64,000 nucleotides of DNA from Cordia subcordata (taxonomy: Eukaryota > Streptophyta > Magnoliopsida > Boraginales > Cordiaceae), in the NCBI GenBank assembly GCA_028554755.1, contig JAPTOF010000014.1:2232001-2296000 (forward strand). The letters are read 5' to 3'. The position numbers and the translations under genes are program-made. The notes beneath the pieces were generated by a model. The model had not been told where the DNA came from, did not search any database, and saw nothing but the letters and a program-made list of their open reading frames with translations. Within the stretch, counting starts at the first letter, position 1; the number at the start of each line of letters is the position of its first letter. Positions 1 to 15,300 of this stretch are shown here, piece by piece.

Positions 1-182
1 TGTTAAAAGATCATTTTCTTGAGCAGTGTGTCTGGTTGTGCAGGTGTATAGTAGTTAGCCTCAACACTTTTGAACATAGGATCTGCAGCATGAATCTAGG
101 ATTAGTCAGGGCATGTGAATGTGTAAGATGTTAATTGGAAGTTTATGGACTTAATTTAAGATTTTTAAAGAGTCAGGAGTTA

Positions 183-244
183 TACAGTACTAACTTTAGT
201 TGTGTTTAAGTTCTACAGTACTAACTTTAGTTGTGTTTAAGTTC
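183..244. repeat. 31-bp tandem duplication
   Basis: Two adjacent copies (183-213 and 214-244) of a 31-bp unit beginning tacagtactaactttag. They lie in the intron upstream of the first visible methyltransferase exon. No coding content is seen. Confidence 0.85.
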
Positions 245-348
245 TACTTTGGAATTTCTGCCTTGGTGCTTGTATTTGTATTTGTGGGTAAGCTACAGAA
301 TCTCCCATGTAGTGTTGACAGTGCTGATGACGGCATTTCTAAATGCAG

Positions 349-3300
349 ATAAATGACAAGGATCTGTCCAAGGAGCTCTATAAGAAGCACAGTGCTGTAA
401 GTCCATATATGCTAATTAATTTCTGAGAAGTGTTTTGTCATTGGTATCATCTCATAATTTAGATATTTATTTATTCATTCACTTATTTTTCCTCTGGTAC
501 TTTCAGTCTTTAGCTAGCTTTCAACCTTTATGCCGCATAACTTAACAGTGAGCCTACTCTTTTGTGTGCACTTTCTTCCTTGATGTTTATTTGGCACTTT
601 ATTTGTATTTGGCAGATCCATAGACGCAAAATCCGTGCATGGCAGATGCTATGCATTCTGTCACTATTCATTGATCAAGATATCGTGGATAGAGTTATAT
701 CTAACTTGCACGTGTCCCTCCACGTAAGTTGTGTTTGCTTTTGATGGCTTGTTCACTCATCCAAGTATATGATACTAAGGCCTATAGAGGCAACACATTC
801 ATGATACTTGATTTTTACATAAGTGAATCTCCTGGAGGATTAATTGAAAGTGGTAAACGCTTGTTTTGGGCTTTTGGAGTCATAAATAAAAGGTAGATAA
901 ATTATGATGGTAAATATGCTCTTCATATTTTAAATTTATTCTTCATCTTTCATGACATTGGCAACTATAATGTGGCTGGTTTAAGGAGATTGAGATGCCA
1001 AAGCACTGAAAATTGTAGTTCAACCACCTAAATGCTTGTATGCTGTTTTGGTTGCTGAATATCTAAGAAGTCATATTTGGCGAAAGGTTACCATAACCTT
1101 AATTATCAGAGTATATGTAGTTGGATTATGGAAGGACAAATGGGTGAGACTCCTTATCTGTAGATGTTGAGCCCAAAAAGTTGGCAATGTAAGCAGGGTT
1201 GTGGGATAGACCTTGTATGTGGTGATGCATATCTGAAATATCTTACCTCAGCTTTCAAAGTTGCAGTTAACAATGACACCTCTTTATTGCAGAATAAGAA
1301 ATGGCAATCATTTCTAAGAATTTGTTGTCTGCATGTTAAGTTCTGAAGATACATTCAACATTTTGTTGGGGGAGTATACCTCTCAGTTTCCATATTTTGT
1401 TGTCGCCAGGTTGATTTTAATAATGAGGTTTTAGATCCTTATACCCTATCCTCTGTTGTCAGAAGCATTTCCCTGGAATGCTATTTCAAGAAAAGCTCCA
1501 GGGAAAAGGCATTTTATCACTCTTGTGAAAAAAAAAAAGGAAATTGCTGCAATTACTGACAAAAATTTAAATAATGTTAAAGTAAAGCCAGAAAGAATTT
1601 TTGAGAGAAACATTTCTTAATTCGTTGAATCTATAATGTCCAGGATACATATATTTATAGACAATAGTTTCTGCACTCTAGATCCTTCTAGAGGTAGTTA
1701 TAACCACCTGCTGGGTTGTCATTATCTATCACTATCACACAACTAGCACATGCTATTATATAACTAACTGCTGAGCTGTTACTAACCATAACTATCACAT
1801 GCTATTAGTTACAACAATTACAACTGGCTATGCTATACTCTAACAGCCCCCCTCAAGCTGATTTTGGTGCTGCCAAGGGAAGCTTGCCTCTGAGATAAGA
1901 AAATTGCTGTGTTGACAAGGCTTTGGTAAAAATGTCTGCTAGTTGTTCTGTAGATGGAAGATAGGAGATAGTCAGTCTTTCAGCTACCACTTGTTCCTTG
2001 ATATAATGATAGTCTAGCTCAATATGTTTAGTTCTAGCATGAAAAATTGGATTAGAAGCCAGTGCTAAAGCTAAAACATTATCAGAGTGTAGAACAGGAA
2101 TTGTGGGAGGAATATGTAGTGCTTGAAACAAACAGGAAAGCCTAGTCAATTCTATAGCTGCTTGAGACATGGCCCTGTATTCAGCCTCAGTAGAAGATTT
2201 AGCAACAGTAGGTTGCTTCTTGGAGCACCAGGAAATTAGATTATTACCAAGAAACACACAATAGCCTGTGGTAGACTTTCTATCTACCACATCACTTGCC
2301 CAATCACTGTTAGAGAATGCTTGTAGTGTTAAAGGGCCAGGTGTAAAGAGAAGGCCTTGTGTGAGATTACCCTGGATATACTTAAGCACCCTTTTTAGAG
2401 CAGCATAGTCAGCCTTAGTTGGTGCATGCATCTTCTGACATGGGGTGTTGACTGCATACTGTAACTCTGCCTTGGTGACTGTGAGATATTGTAAAGCTCC
2501 AACAAGACTCCTATAATGAGTAGGATTGTCATAAGGTTTTGTCCCATCTTTAGAATTAACCCCATACTTAGAAACTGTTGAGGCAGATTTACAGTCATTG
2601 AGTCCTGCCCTATGAAGTAACTCCTTTGCATACTTGGTTTGATGCAGAATAAGGCCTGAATTGCCATGTTGAACCTCAATGCCTAAAAAATAGGATAGAG
2701 AACCCAGATACTTCATAGCAAACTCTTGTTTCATGATGTCAATCATATGCATTATTGCTTGTGATGATGTCCCTGTGAGAATAATGTCATCTACATATAC
2801 TAAAAGAATAAGAGTGTATAGATGTGTCTGCATGTGTAGTAGAAAATCCTTGGGATAAGAGAAAGGAAGAAAGTTTAGAATACCAGGCCCTTGGGGCCTG
2901 TTTTAAACCATATAGGGATTTTTGTAATTTTTAGACAAAGTTAGGCCTTTGAGGATTTTTAAAGCCTTGAGGCTGATCCATATAAACATCTTCATCAAGA
3001 TTACCATGCAAGAAGGCATTAGAAATGTCCAATTGATGTAATGTTCATCCATAATGAAGACCAAGAGAGACAACAGTCCTGATTGTAGGTGATTTTACTA
3101 CAGGACTGAATGTCTCTGCATAGTCTATGCCTTGTTCTTAGTTGTAGCCTTTTGCAACCAGTCTTGCCTGTATCTAGCAATAGTACCATCAGCATTTTTC
3201 TTGATCTTAAAAACCCTTTTACACCCTATTGTCTTCTTGTCTGAGGGTAAAGGAACAAGTGTCCAGGTCCTCTGTTGTTGCAGAGCCTGGAACTCTTCTT

Positions 3301-6300
3301 GCATGGCTTTCTGCCACCAGGGGTATTTAGAAGCCTCCCTATATGTAGCAGGCTTAGTCTCAGTTGACACAAGAGCTAGAGAATGCAATTGATATAATGG
3401 AGGAGGGAGAGAACCTGTTTTTGACCTTGTAAGCATAGGATGAGAGTTGACAGGACCATAATTTGTATGACTAGATGAAGAAAAAGTGTCAATCATGTCA
3501 GAAGATGAACTCTGAGAGGTGCTTAAATGAGAACTTTTAGAACTGTGTGAAAATCTGTTGTGTAGAATGTGTAGGAGAAGGTCCTGCATTTGAGGAAACA
3601 GATAAACTTTGTTGGTTTCTATGTCTAGACATTTATAACCTTTAGTAGTAGAGGAATACCCTAAGAAAACACATGGTTTTGACCTATTCTCTAATTTATG
3701 TGATGTATATGGCCTGAGCCATGGGAAACATAAGCAACCAAAAACTCTGAGAGCGCTGTAGTCAGGACTTATGCCATAAAGAAGTTCAAATGATGCCTTA
3801 TTTTGAAGAACAGGTGTTGGTAGCCTGTTAATAAGATAGTTTGCTGTAGCAAGAGCTTCCAGCCAATATTGAGTAGGCATATAACTGTGATTAAGCAGAG
3901 CAAGGGTAGTTTGTATTAGATGTTGATGTTTCCTTTCAATTTTGCCATTTTGCCATTTTGCTCAGGTGTATGAGGACAAGAAGTGTGATGGATGATTCCT
4001 AAACTCTGAAGGTAGGTCTGAAATTTGTGGTTTACATATTCCCCACCATTGTTAGACATAAAATTTTGATTTATGCTTGAAATTGAGTAGTAATCATGGC
4101 ATGAAAACTGACAAACACATCATAGGTATCACTTTTGTAATATAGAGGGTAAATCCACACAAATCTAGTAAAATCATCTATGAAACAACATAATACTTGT
4201 ACTTCATACATGATTCAATTGAGGAAGGACCCCATACATCTGAGTGTATCAATTCAAAGGGCTTAGAGGTTTGAGTAGTAGAAACAGAAAAAGGAAGTTT
4301 ATGTGACTTAGTTACAGCACAATTATTACAAGGCTCTGCAGAGTAGGTCAATTGCCTATCTATACAAGAAGTAATGACATTAGAGACATGTTGTGAGGGA
4401 TGACCTAGTCTAAGATGCCAAGTCTTGCCTTCAGAGGCCTCTGAATCAGTGCAAACACAGTGAAAAACAGCTGTGCTGAGAGATGTTGCAGAGAAATTGG
4501 AAGGAATTAGGTAAAGTCCTTGCTCACAGGGGCCCTGGAACATTACCAAACTGGATTTGTTGTCCAGGATGATAACCTCCTTAGCATTAAAAATAGCAAT
4601 ACAGTTATTATCCTTGGTTAATTGATGAACATATAAGAGATTGGAGGACAAAGAAGGTACATAAAGAAGATGAGAAAGAAGAAATTTAGAAGTGTTGGTT
4701 GAGAGAATACTAGAACCAATATTCTGAATAGGAATAGTAGCTGCATTGCCCAGAGTGACTGAAGTTGTGCCCATATAAGGCTGAGGATTCTGAACGTGAG
4801 TGATATCATGTGTGACATGACTGGTAGCCCCTGTATATAGACACCAAGGAGACTGAGATGTGCCTGTCAAACCTATGCCAACACTGTAATGCATTGTGGT
4901 TTGGCTTACCACATATTTAACAGATAAGTTTAGGGGGGTTGGAACTAGAAGATAGAGCAGTCAGAGCTGATTGAGATGAGTTAGCACTCCTGCCTTGAAT
5001 GCTTTGTCCTCTACCCCTGCCATTAGAGTTAAAACTCCTACCTTTACCCCTGCCTCTCTGATTATTGGAGGAAGTATAGAGAGCATTGTGTAATTCTTGT
5101 TGAGAATTGGTGGTAGGTGATTCACCAATAAGGAGTTTGTTATTGAAGGACAAATTCAGTTCTTCATTAAGCAATAGGCTTGACAACTCAGGAATAGTGA
5201 TTGGTTCTGGCCTTACTCTTATGGTGTTTTTAATGGAATCAAAGGCAGTAGGTAAACCTTGAAGAACATAATAGACAACATCTTCTTCTCTTTGATTATC
5301 ACCAGCAGCAGCTAAGGCATCTGTCAGAGATTTTACCTCATCAATATAGGCTTGCATGGTCTTTGATCCTTTGGTGATGTTGTAAAGTTTGTCTCAACTG
5401 GTAAATATGTGTTCTGCTACAGGTTTGAAATCTTCTCTCAATTGTTGTCCAAATGTCTGTGGAGGTGGAAAGTTGATGTATAAGAGAGAAGATTGTAGGA
5501 GTGACTGCTGCATAGAAGCAGGTCTTGAGATACTGATTAGTTGTCATCCATGCAGGGATTTGGAGTAACTGATCCATCAGCATGCCTTAAGAGTGGATCT
5601 GGACGTGGCACATGACCTAGAACATGATTTAGAAGTCCAGAAGCTTTGAGAACAGACTAAAATTGAGTCTTCCAGAACAAGTAATTTTGATCATCCAGTT
5701 TGATGGTAACAAATGCTTCAAAATGCTGCAGTAGTTGTTTCAATCCTAAAGGCAGTGACTCATCTGAAGGTAATGCCATGATTCTAGGGTTTTGCCAAAA
5801 ATGCGAAGTGTGAAGAATGTGAGATATGATGTGGAGATTGCAGAAAAGGATTCAATTAGATGAATCGCAACCTTGAATGAAGCAGAATGATGAATTTTGC
5901 GGCTGGGAGAGCTAAAATGCAGCTGGAGTAGAGATTTCTTGGAGTAGAAAACCCTAGATGAAAAAATTGAAGAGATGTTGAAGATTTGTGAAAGAAATGA
6001 TGAAAAATTGTTATACAAGCATATGAAAAACAATCGGAATAGAAAGTAGATGAAATCTGAAGAATTCTGATGAAGATGACAGCTTAGGTAGCCATGGAAG
6101 CTTGAGCTTGAAGCTCGAAAAAAATTCTCAGATCTTAGAAGGCTTTGGATACTATGTTAAAGTAAAGCCAGAAAGAATTTTTTAGAGAAAAATTTCTTAA
6201 TTCATTGAATCTATAATGTACAGGATACATCTATTTATAGACAATATTTTCTGCACTCTAGATCCTTCTAGACGTAGTTATAACCACCTGCTGAGCTGTC

Positions 6301-9300
6301 ATTATCTATCACTATCACACAACTAGCACATGGTATTATATAACTAACTGCTGAGCTATTAGTCACCATAACTATCACATGCTATTAGTTACAACAATTA
6401 CAACTGGCTATGCTATGCTCTAACAAATAATTCATTGAACTGCTGTGAAATAACAATAAGTTGAAAATTCTGATCTTAGAGCTTGCAAAAGAATGTCCTT
6501 TGGAAAATGAATTCGCATTGTGAGTTTCATACATTTCCAGTTTTTGATGGTGATTCTTCTTTTTCTCTTGTAGAGGAACAATTTGCCCTCGGTCCGTCAG
6601 TACTTGGAAACATTTGCAATTCATATATATCTCAAATTCCCACCATTGGTAAGAAATTATTGATTGAGTTTTTCTTATTATTCAAGCTCTTTTGCTCTTC
6701 TAGCTTTTCTTTCTCCTTTTTCCCTTTATTCCTCTGATTATTTTGGGCGGAAATTGGGGGTTCTGTCATGCTTCTTCACACTTGTAAAATTAAATCTATC
6801 TAACTGTTAGGTCTGTCTCAGCTTCTGTGAATTTTCTTGTGGTAATATATATGAACCATAATGACTAAATCTGAACTGGATGACATTACTGTTACTTCAA
6901 TCTTCCCCTTTACTCAGACTTTTGCCTCAGTTTATTATGTGTCATGCTTTTTTAGGAGAAGAGCATATTGGCTCGTCCATGCTGCATAAATGCCTTTAAT
7001 TGAGAAATTATGAATGTGTCATATGGCATTGCATGCATTTGAATATGTCATGTGGCATTGCATGCATTTGAAGGCATATTATAGAAGCTTCTTGAAGAAG
7101 CCGGCAGAGAGAAAGAAAATATCATCTGTGTTATGTTTTCATTAATTCCAAATGATTGGGTACAGGAGATATTTAGATTTGAGACTTGAGTCCCAGCTAG
7201 CAGAACAACCTGATAACTACCAGATGTGAGTAACTAACTCAATGACTAATGTCAGCTGTCAAATAACTAATTACACAGACAGAGCTGTATAATAAACTCT
7301 ATACTATTACATTAGTTATCACTTCCCCATATGGGATTAAACTTTTGGCAACTTCATTGCAGTGCACTTTACTACTATGTCCTTTTAAAAGTTTACTGGA
7401 ACGTGGTGGAAGTATATATTTGTATTATTTTAACTTTTATATTTCATTTGATTATGCTCTAGCATTGAAATCTTTAACATAGTAACAGTAGTTTTAAGTA
7501 ATGTTGGCTTTTTGTGTTAAGAGTATACTCGAAGAACTGTCTTTGTTATTTTTGTTATTGTTGTATTGCCTGAGTTGTGCATTTACTAGTTAGTTATGAC
7601 TTGTGTTTGTTATTGACAACTCACCAGTAGTTAGTCAGTTGTAACTAACTGATTAGTTGTGATCTGTGGCTATATATATCTAGCCATGTAAACTGATTCA
7701 TTAAAGAAATAATATCAGTTTCTTGTGGCATTACATAGAGATTGAGGATATTATCCTTGGATATTATATGCTTCATGGCCTCACAAATTTTACCGAATGG
7801 AGTCATCAAGTGGGATTCTGATTGTTGGGGTGATGAACAAACCTGTTTAGTATGTAACAGATGATCCATAGGAGAGTACCCTGTCATGCATTGTATCAGT
7901 CTGCCTTTTCAACTTGATTGCAATAAAAAGTGTGTCTCCCATCCCATCTTTTGTTTTGTTATCACATGGATTAAATTGTCATCATTTTTTAGTTGGCCAT
8001 GCTCCTTTCCCTTTACTTTTTGTTTGCTGATACAGGTTGGCCAGGACTTAGTTCCGTTGCTTCGGAATTATGATATGCGGCCTCAGGTGAATTCTGTTCT
8101 CAATGTTGGAGAATCATTTGTACATCTGCCCTGTCATCTTTACTGCTTTATCTCACTGTCAAATTTTAAAGAATTATTAATAGAGAAAATTGAGGGGGGA
8201 AGTAGTGGTGGATAAGGATAATGAATCAATAAGAATGAAACTATAATCTATATCGAACTTGCTGTGACATCTAATTGAATAAAAGAACCCTTTTTTTTTT
8301 ATGTACACTTTGCTGCAATAAGCTTCTACTCGTCTTTTATGCTTATTTATTGCCATGGTTTTGACGATAAAATAACTACAGATAGTTGCCTTTGATTGTT
8401 TCACGTGCTTCTTGTTGAGGGTGGAAAATATGTGTTGACTATTTTCTCAGTTGCTCAGATACATGATCTTGATCCGTTGTGTACAATACATAATAGTTTC
8501 GTCAAGATTAACTAAGTTTATCAGCCTATGAAAGAATTGAGATCTTGATCCATTGTGTACAATACATGATAGTTTCGTCAAGATTAACTAAGTTTATCAG
8601 CTTATGAAAGAATTGAGAAAACACAGAGAGAGAATCTCGAAAAGAGAGTTTATTGAGTGATTGGAATCAGTTACATTGAGGTATTTATAGGTTCTTTGGT
8701 AGATATTTTGGAATCTTGTGAAGGAATAGGTGGAAGAACCTGTTCTTTGCATTGTACATCTTGAGACGGAGACTTTATGAGTGCTCAAATCCATCACTTA
8801 AAACTGTTGTTTGAGGGACAACACTCCTAGAAAGAGACAGGGTTTGGATCTGAATTCTTCTTTGTCCTTATTGTGTAATCTCAGCCATGGGTAACACAGG
8901 CATCCAAAGGTCACTGAAGACTGTGAAAATGTCCTGAATCTATTATTAATAAACTCTGTGCCATTGTTTGTCCTAAATACTTGATCAGTTAAATTGAGTG
9001 TGAATATAGCAATAAAAATCTGGAAAGATCTTGAATGAAACAATGTAGTATTTGTTCTCATTTTTGAACATATAGGAGCAGGGCCTCACAATGAGAGAAA
9101 ATTCCTAGAACAGAGGTTGAAACCTTAGGGCAACGGATGAAGGAACCCTAACTTCTTCTAAGAGGTGTGTGTGATGATCCTGCAGATGCTACTGCCACTG
9201 CAGAGAAAAAATCTGCTATAGACACATATAGGAGCACTTGACTGCTCTTGTATACTCTCAGAACCTGCTCTTTCTACCATGATGCAACACAGAGAAAAGA

Positions 9301-12300
9301 AAGAAAACTCTAACTGAAATGGAGTGAGTTGATTAATGGCTGAATTTACTAGTACAGAGAATTTGTATTTGCGTCATGACTTGTGCTGCAAGAGTGTCGG
9401 TTACAGCTATAGTTAGTTGATTTGCCACTGAAAAAAGTTATAACAGGAAGAGATTTTCTCATTAATTCATTTACAATAGGCAGTACATCTATTTATAGCT
9501 GGAGAGTATACAGGATAAAATATTCTATATCATAACCACCTATCCTAACTAACTGTCCAGCTGTTCATGAGCTTTCCACTATTTACAGCCTTGCACTACT
9601 TTAATAACTAACCCTGCCACATCATCGATAGTCTAACTAACTATTCTATCATTCCTCCTTCAAGCTGATGCTGGTTTACCTGAGGAAGCTTGCGCTTAGG
9701 ATAATAGAACTGAAAAGTAGGCGGGGACTTGGTGAGGATGTCTGCAATCTGTTCTGAAGAGGACAAGTAAGAGATAAGCAGCTTCTTTGCCATAACCCGT
9801 TCTCTGATTCTTCCATGAAAGGCTAGAGCAGATGCTAGAGCAGATAGATTATCACATGCCAGAGTGGGATAGAGATCAGGAATGTAGAGAGCCGGCGGAA
9901 TATAGGTCAACCAAGTGAGTTCGGAGGAAGCTTGAGCCATGGCTTTACATTCAGCTTCAGTTGAACTCTTGGCCACTGAAGGTTGTTTCTTAGAGCTCCA
10001 AGAACCTGATTAGGTTCATGTAAAGCTTGATGGCACCAATTACTTGTTATGGGGGTCACAGCTCCTGTGAATTCTTTGGGCAAATCAACTTCTTGATCAT
10101 GTCCTAGGGCTTGTGTATCATGATCTACCTCAACTCAAGCCTATGGCCATATTGGATCAGCATACAGTTTTGCACTAGGGTCAACTACACCACCAACTGC
10201 TGGTTCAGTGGGAGTATTTACCACTCGAGGAGGCTTCATGGGACGATGCTAAGGAAATTTTGCAGCTTTATTGTACTTTGAACCTTGAGGGCGAGGTTCT
10301 TGCTAACCGGGGGGAGAATTGTTACAAATATTGAAGAACCAACAGTCTAGGTCTGATTACAGTCCATTTCTTAGCTGAGAATCATTGGAAGGAAGAGCCA
10401 GAGGAGCAAGGCCCAGACTTACCTGAAGGATTATCATAGGGAGTTGTGGAGAGAGAGAGAGAGAGAGAGTATTGGTGCATGTGAGGCATAAGAGTGGTTA
10501 GGTACTACTATATAAGCTGTAAAGAGAAAGCATATGGATTATGAGGAGAGTTATCACTCTATATTTTTTGTCTTTTCTCAATTTTCCTTGTGAATAACAC
10601 TATCAAAAGCTTAATAAAGTGCATGTTTCCTTTACATTCCCATTGATCTTTAAATAGATATTTTAAAATCTTTTTTACAGCTCTGCAAGTCAGTTTACTA
10701 ACGGACTACTAGATACACTTGTTAGTGCAGTAACAATATAATGTACTACAATCTATTCTCCATATCAGCTTAAATATAAAGCTAATTTATTTGTTTATGT
10801 TTTACTAAGCTCTCTTCCATTTATTCATTTACTCATAACTTATGGTGCCTGTCAGTTTAGCTGGCATGTTATTAGGAGTCACATCTTCTTCTTGCTGCAG
10901 GCCTTATCTTCATATGTGTTTATAGCAGCTAACATCATACTCCATTCTGCTGGAGCGTTTCAATCTAGACATCTGGGAGAGTTGCTACCGCCTATAGTTC
11001 CACTGTTGACCTCACATCATCACACTTTACGTGGTTTCACTCAGGTTAGTCTCTGTGAAATGGACTTTTTGGTTTTAAGTTGTACTTGTAACATGCCAAT
11101 TTCTGGATATTCTGTGTTGTCCAGTTATTAGTGTATCAAGTTCTTCACAAATTGTTGCCTGCTAGCGGCTTTAGTGCCTCTGTAACCGTATCCTTGGAGA
11201 AGAGTTGCTTTGAGGACTTGAAACGTTACTTGGCTGATAACCCTGACTGTGCAAGGTATAATTTGAAGGCTATTCTGATATTTCTTTTGATTTTTGGCAC
11301 CCACTTGCTACAATTAATGCTTCTTGGATGGTGTTTAAGGTAGAAAAGTTGAATGGTAGAACTGGCTCCTAATTGTAGGAGCTTGGTATACTTTTTTGTA
11401 TATCGAATGGGAAATTGGATCTTAGCAATATAATATTCTAAAGCATGAATTATGATCGGTGAATTCTTCAATCTTGGGAGGGATGGTGTATAGGCCATTA
11501 TGCTGTTAGAGTTATAGTTGTTATTGTATGCAGCTGGTTAGTTATAGTGCAGTGCATGTAACAGTTGGCAGGTATTGTTAGTAAGTCTGTCGGTTAGTTA
11601 GACTAAAAGACTAGAAGCTTCTAATTGTAATCCACATCTATAGATAGATGTGCCTGTAATCAGAAGAGAATTAATGGAAAATATCTTCTCCAAACACAAA
11701 ACCATTTCTCTCTAGAATTTGTCATGGTATCCAGAACTTGAAGGCTTTGGCGCCAATTTATTTTATTTTATTTTCAAGTCCAGCCGAAATCTTCACAAAT
11801 TCAGCTCAGAACTTTGCTTCCCAGTGCTGCGCGAGGCCTTTTGTCTCAAGTCTCTGGAGAATTCAGCTAGAAATTGAGGTTTCTCTTTCTGAAATTGCAA
11901 ATTATGATTTTCGCACATGGCATCTGAAATTTCTTCCCAAATTGATCTAATCTGTACAATTCTGATTCAGATCTTGCATTCTTCTCCAATTGCGAGCCTA
12001 TCTATTGGAGTACTCTCCTCTTTTGACAATTTTTTTTAAGAATCACCTTTTGCCATTCTTAAGTTACCACCTCATCATAAAGCTTAAGCTTGTAGAGAGG
12101 ATATTGGCGTATTTATTTTTTGTACTTAACACACCCTCTAACGTGCAGTGTGATTTCTTTAGAACTTAGACCTTGTACGTGGACAATTTAATATTTTTAA
12201 ATGGGTGGCAATAAGTTTCATACTTGAGACCATTTGGTTTCTAGGCACTGATATCATCTTGAGTACCACCTCATCTACAAGCTTTTAGAGAGGATATTGT

Positions 12301-15300
12301 CATATTTATTTATTATACTTAACAGCCATGGTTCTGCCATCTAAGCAAGCTCTTCCTACAGGGTTGAAGGTTCTGCTTCAACACTTTCCAGTTCTAGTTA
12401 AACTCACACTAGAGAATCATAACTCCATCGCATTAAAACTCAATTTCAATCTTTGCTCCAAGCTAGCAAACTTTTGAATCAGGTTTTGGGCAAAATTCCG
12501 TGTCCTCTTCCAATGATTACTTAGGCAGATGGTACCATTACTCCCAATCTTGATCACACAACATGGATTACCATTGATGAGTATCTCAGGACCTGTTTTT
12601 GTGCCTCTGTTTCTCCATCTATTCTTCCACATATTTCCAATTTATCTACTACAGCTGAGTTATGGACCACATTGGAGCAGATGTTCAAGACCTTTAGCAG
12701 ATCCTACATCTATCAGTTCAGAAATAGGTTGCTAAATGTTACAAAAGGATCAAAATCAACGATACAATACCTGGATGAGATCAAACTGCTTGGTGACAGT
12801 TTGCCTTTATTTCACCAAGTTTTTCTGCTTTCATACACTTGTCTAGTGTGGAGATTCCAAGAGATGTACAGGATCCTTTACAGATTCCTGAGTGGAAGGA
12901 GACGATTCTCGAGTAAATGAAGGCCTTGAGACGAACAAAACTTTGGAGGTATTGGAGTTGCCCAAGGAAAAGAAAACAGTCGGCTGCAAATGGGTGTTTA
13001 CGGTGAAATACAACTCAGATGGATCCCTTGAAAGATACAAGGCACGCCTTGTAGGTAAAGGGTACACTCAGACTAATGGGTTGGATTACTCAGAGACTTT
13101 TGTACCTTTGGCTAAATTGAATACAGTGAGAGTACTGTTGTCAATTGTAGCCAATCTTGACCGGCCTCTCCGTTAACTAGATGTGAAGAATGTGTTTCTT
13201 AATGGTGATTTGGAAGAAGTGTACATGGATGCACCTCCTGGCTTTGAAAGGAAATATGGATCAGGTGTGTGCAAACTAAATAAGTCTGTATATGGCTTGA
13301 AACAGTCACCCACTCAGTTTGTAAAAAGGCAGGGATATACTCAGGGACAAGCAGATCACACTATGTTTACAAAGCATTCAGTTGATGGGAAGGTGGCTGT
13401 TCTTATAGTGAATGTTGATGATATCATCCTCACTGGAGATGACACGACTGAGATGGAACAGTTGGAGCAACACCTAGCCTCTGAATTTAAAATCAAAGAC
13501 TTGGGCTCAATCAAATACTTCCTTGGTATGGAGATAGCACGGTCCAAGAAAGGAACTGTTGTGTCATAAAGGAAATACGTGATTGATCTACTTAAGGAGA
13601 CTGGTACAAGTGCTTGTCACCCTGCAGATACTCCAATTGATCCAAGTCAAAAACTGGGAGATAGCAAGGGAAATCCAGTAGATGTGGCTCGACACCAGAA
13701 ATTAGTTGGGAAGTTAATTTATTTGTCACACACTCAGACCTGATATTGCGTTTGTTGTAAGCTTGGTAAGCCAATTCATGCACTCTCCTCTTGAAGAACA
13801 TCTAGAAGTTGCCTCTCGTATCCTAAAATACTTGAAAGGTTCTCCAGGAAAAGGTGCATTATTCAGAAAGAACGCGCAAAGAGGGGTTGAAGTCTACATA
13901 GATGCAGACTCTGCAGGGTCTGTCAATGATAGATGATCAACATCAGGCTATTGCACATTTGTGTGGAGAAATTTAGTGACTTTGAGCCAAAAAAAAAATG
14001 TGGTGGCTTGGAGCACTGCTGAAGCAGAATATAGAGCAATAGCTCATGTAGCATGTGAAAGTATGTGGCTTAAATGAGTTTTGAAAGAACTAAGAAGACC
14101 TGTCAGTATGCCCATGAAGTTGTATTGTGATAATAAGGCAGCAATTAGTATTACTCACAATCCGGTCCAACATGACAGGACAAAGCACATTGAGATCGAC
14201 AGGCATTTCATAAAGGGAAAAGATTGAAGCTGGCATCGTTTGCACACCATTCATTCCATCTTCACAACAAGTTGCAGATATTCTTACAAAAGGCTTCTTA
14301 AAGTTTGATTTTGATCCGCTTATGAGCAATTTGGGCATGATAGATATCTATGCACCACATTGAGGGGGAGTGTCGGATATTTTTAGAATATTTTAGGAAG
14401 TAAATAGATATTTTAGACTGAGAACAGTCCTTATAGTAGGTGTTTTCACAACAGGACTGAAGGTTTCTGCATAGTCCAACCCTTGTTCTTGGTGAAACCC
14501 TTTGGCCACTAACCTGGCCTTGTACCTTGCAATAGCGTCATTAGCATTTCTCTTAATTTTATACACCTAGTTGCAGCCTATAACTTGTCTGTTAGGTGGT
14601 AGTGGCACTAAAACCCGTGTTTGTTGCTTTTGCAAGGCATCAAACTCCTCTTGCATAGACTGAGTCCAACGGGCAAACTTAAAGGCCTGTTTGTAGGATT
14701 CAGGTTCTATGTCAGTGGGTTGGAGACTAAGGGAGTTTAATTGATATAACGGAGAAGGTAAGGAACCTATTTTGGATCTAGTAAGCATGGGATGAACATT
14801 AATAGGATGAGGAGGATTTTCAATAGTGGAGCTTGATGAAGATGAGCCCTGACCTTGGGAGGGAGAAGCAGAATTGAACTGGGAGCCAGTGGGAGAGGGC
14901 TTAGCTTGTTCAAGTTGTGTATTGATTATGGGAGGATCGGAAGAGCTAGCAGGGGAACTAGATGACTGAGAAATAGGGCCTGGAGCTATAGGACTAGATG
15001 ATGGCAGAGTAGGAGTTGTTGGAAGAACAAACTGATCATGCCTGACAGGAATTGAAGGAATTGAAATGGTATTAGGAGGGGAACAGAATTGATCCATAGT
15101 AGGGATAGGTGAGGATGGAGAATGAGCAGCAAAGGGAAATGTATTTTCTACAAATTTAACATGCCTAGACATGTATATTTTGTTTGACTCCAAATCCAGG
15201 CATTTATATCCCTTTACAGTGGATGAATACCCTAACACGTGCTTTGGACCTATGTTCTAATTTGTGTGTAGTGTAAGGCCTCAGCCAAGGGTAGCATAGG

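Larger units (their letters stand above)
1575..6425 (-). mobile_element. Complete Ale/Retrofit-like Copia retrotransposon in intron 2
   Basis: A 4851-bp LTR retrotransposon antisense to the host gene. LTRs of 271 bp lie at 1575-1845 (3' LTR) and 6155-6425 (5' LTR). Both have TG...CA ends, and about 14 differences are visible by eye. The flanking 5 bp are AATAA on both sides (1570-1574 and 6426-6430), a perfect target duplication. A purine tract (TTGAGGGGGGC, minus strand) abuts the 3' LTR at 1846-1856. The sequence inside the 5' LTR (AGTATCCAAAGC) resembles a decayed initiator-tRNA-Met primer site. The order on the minus strand is gag, protease, integrase, RT, RNase H, which is the Copia order. 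Lineage is judged from RNase H and gag features, without a tree. Frameshifts and stops make it inactive. Confidence 0.93.

Noticed and set aside
1154..1354. Overlapping ORFs on both strands of about 60 codons
   Set aside because: No recognisable protein features; intronic position in the methyltransferase gene; length expected by chance.
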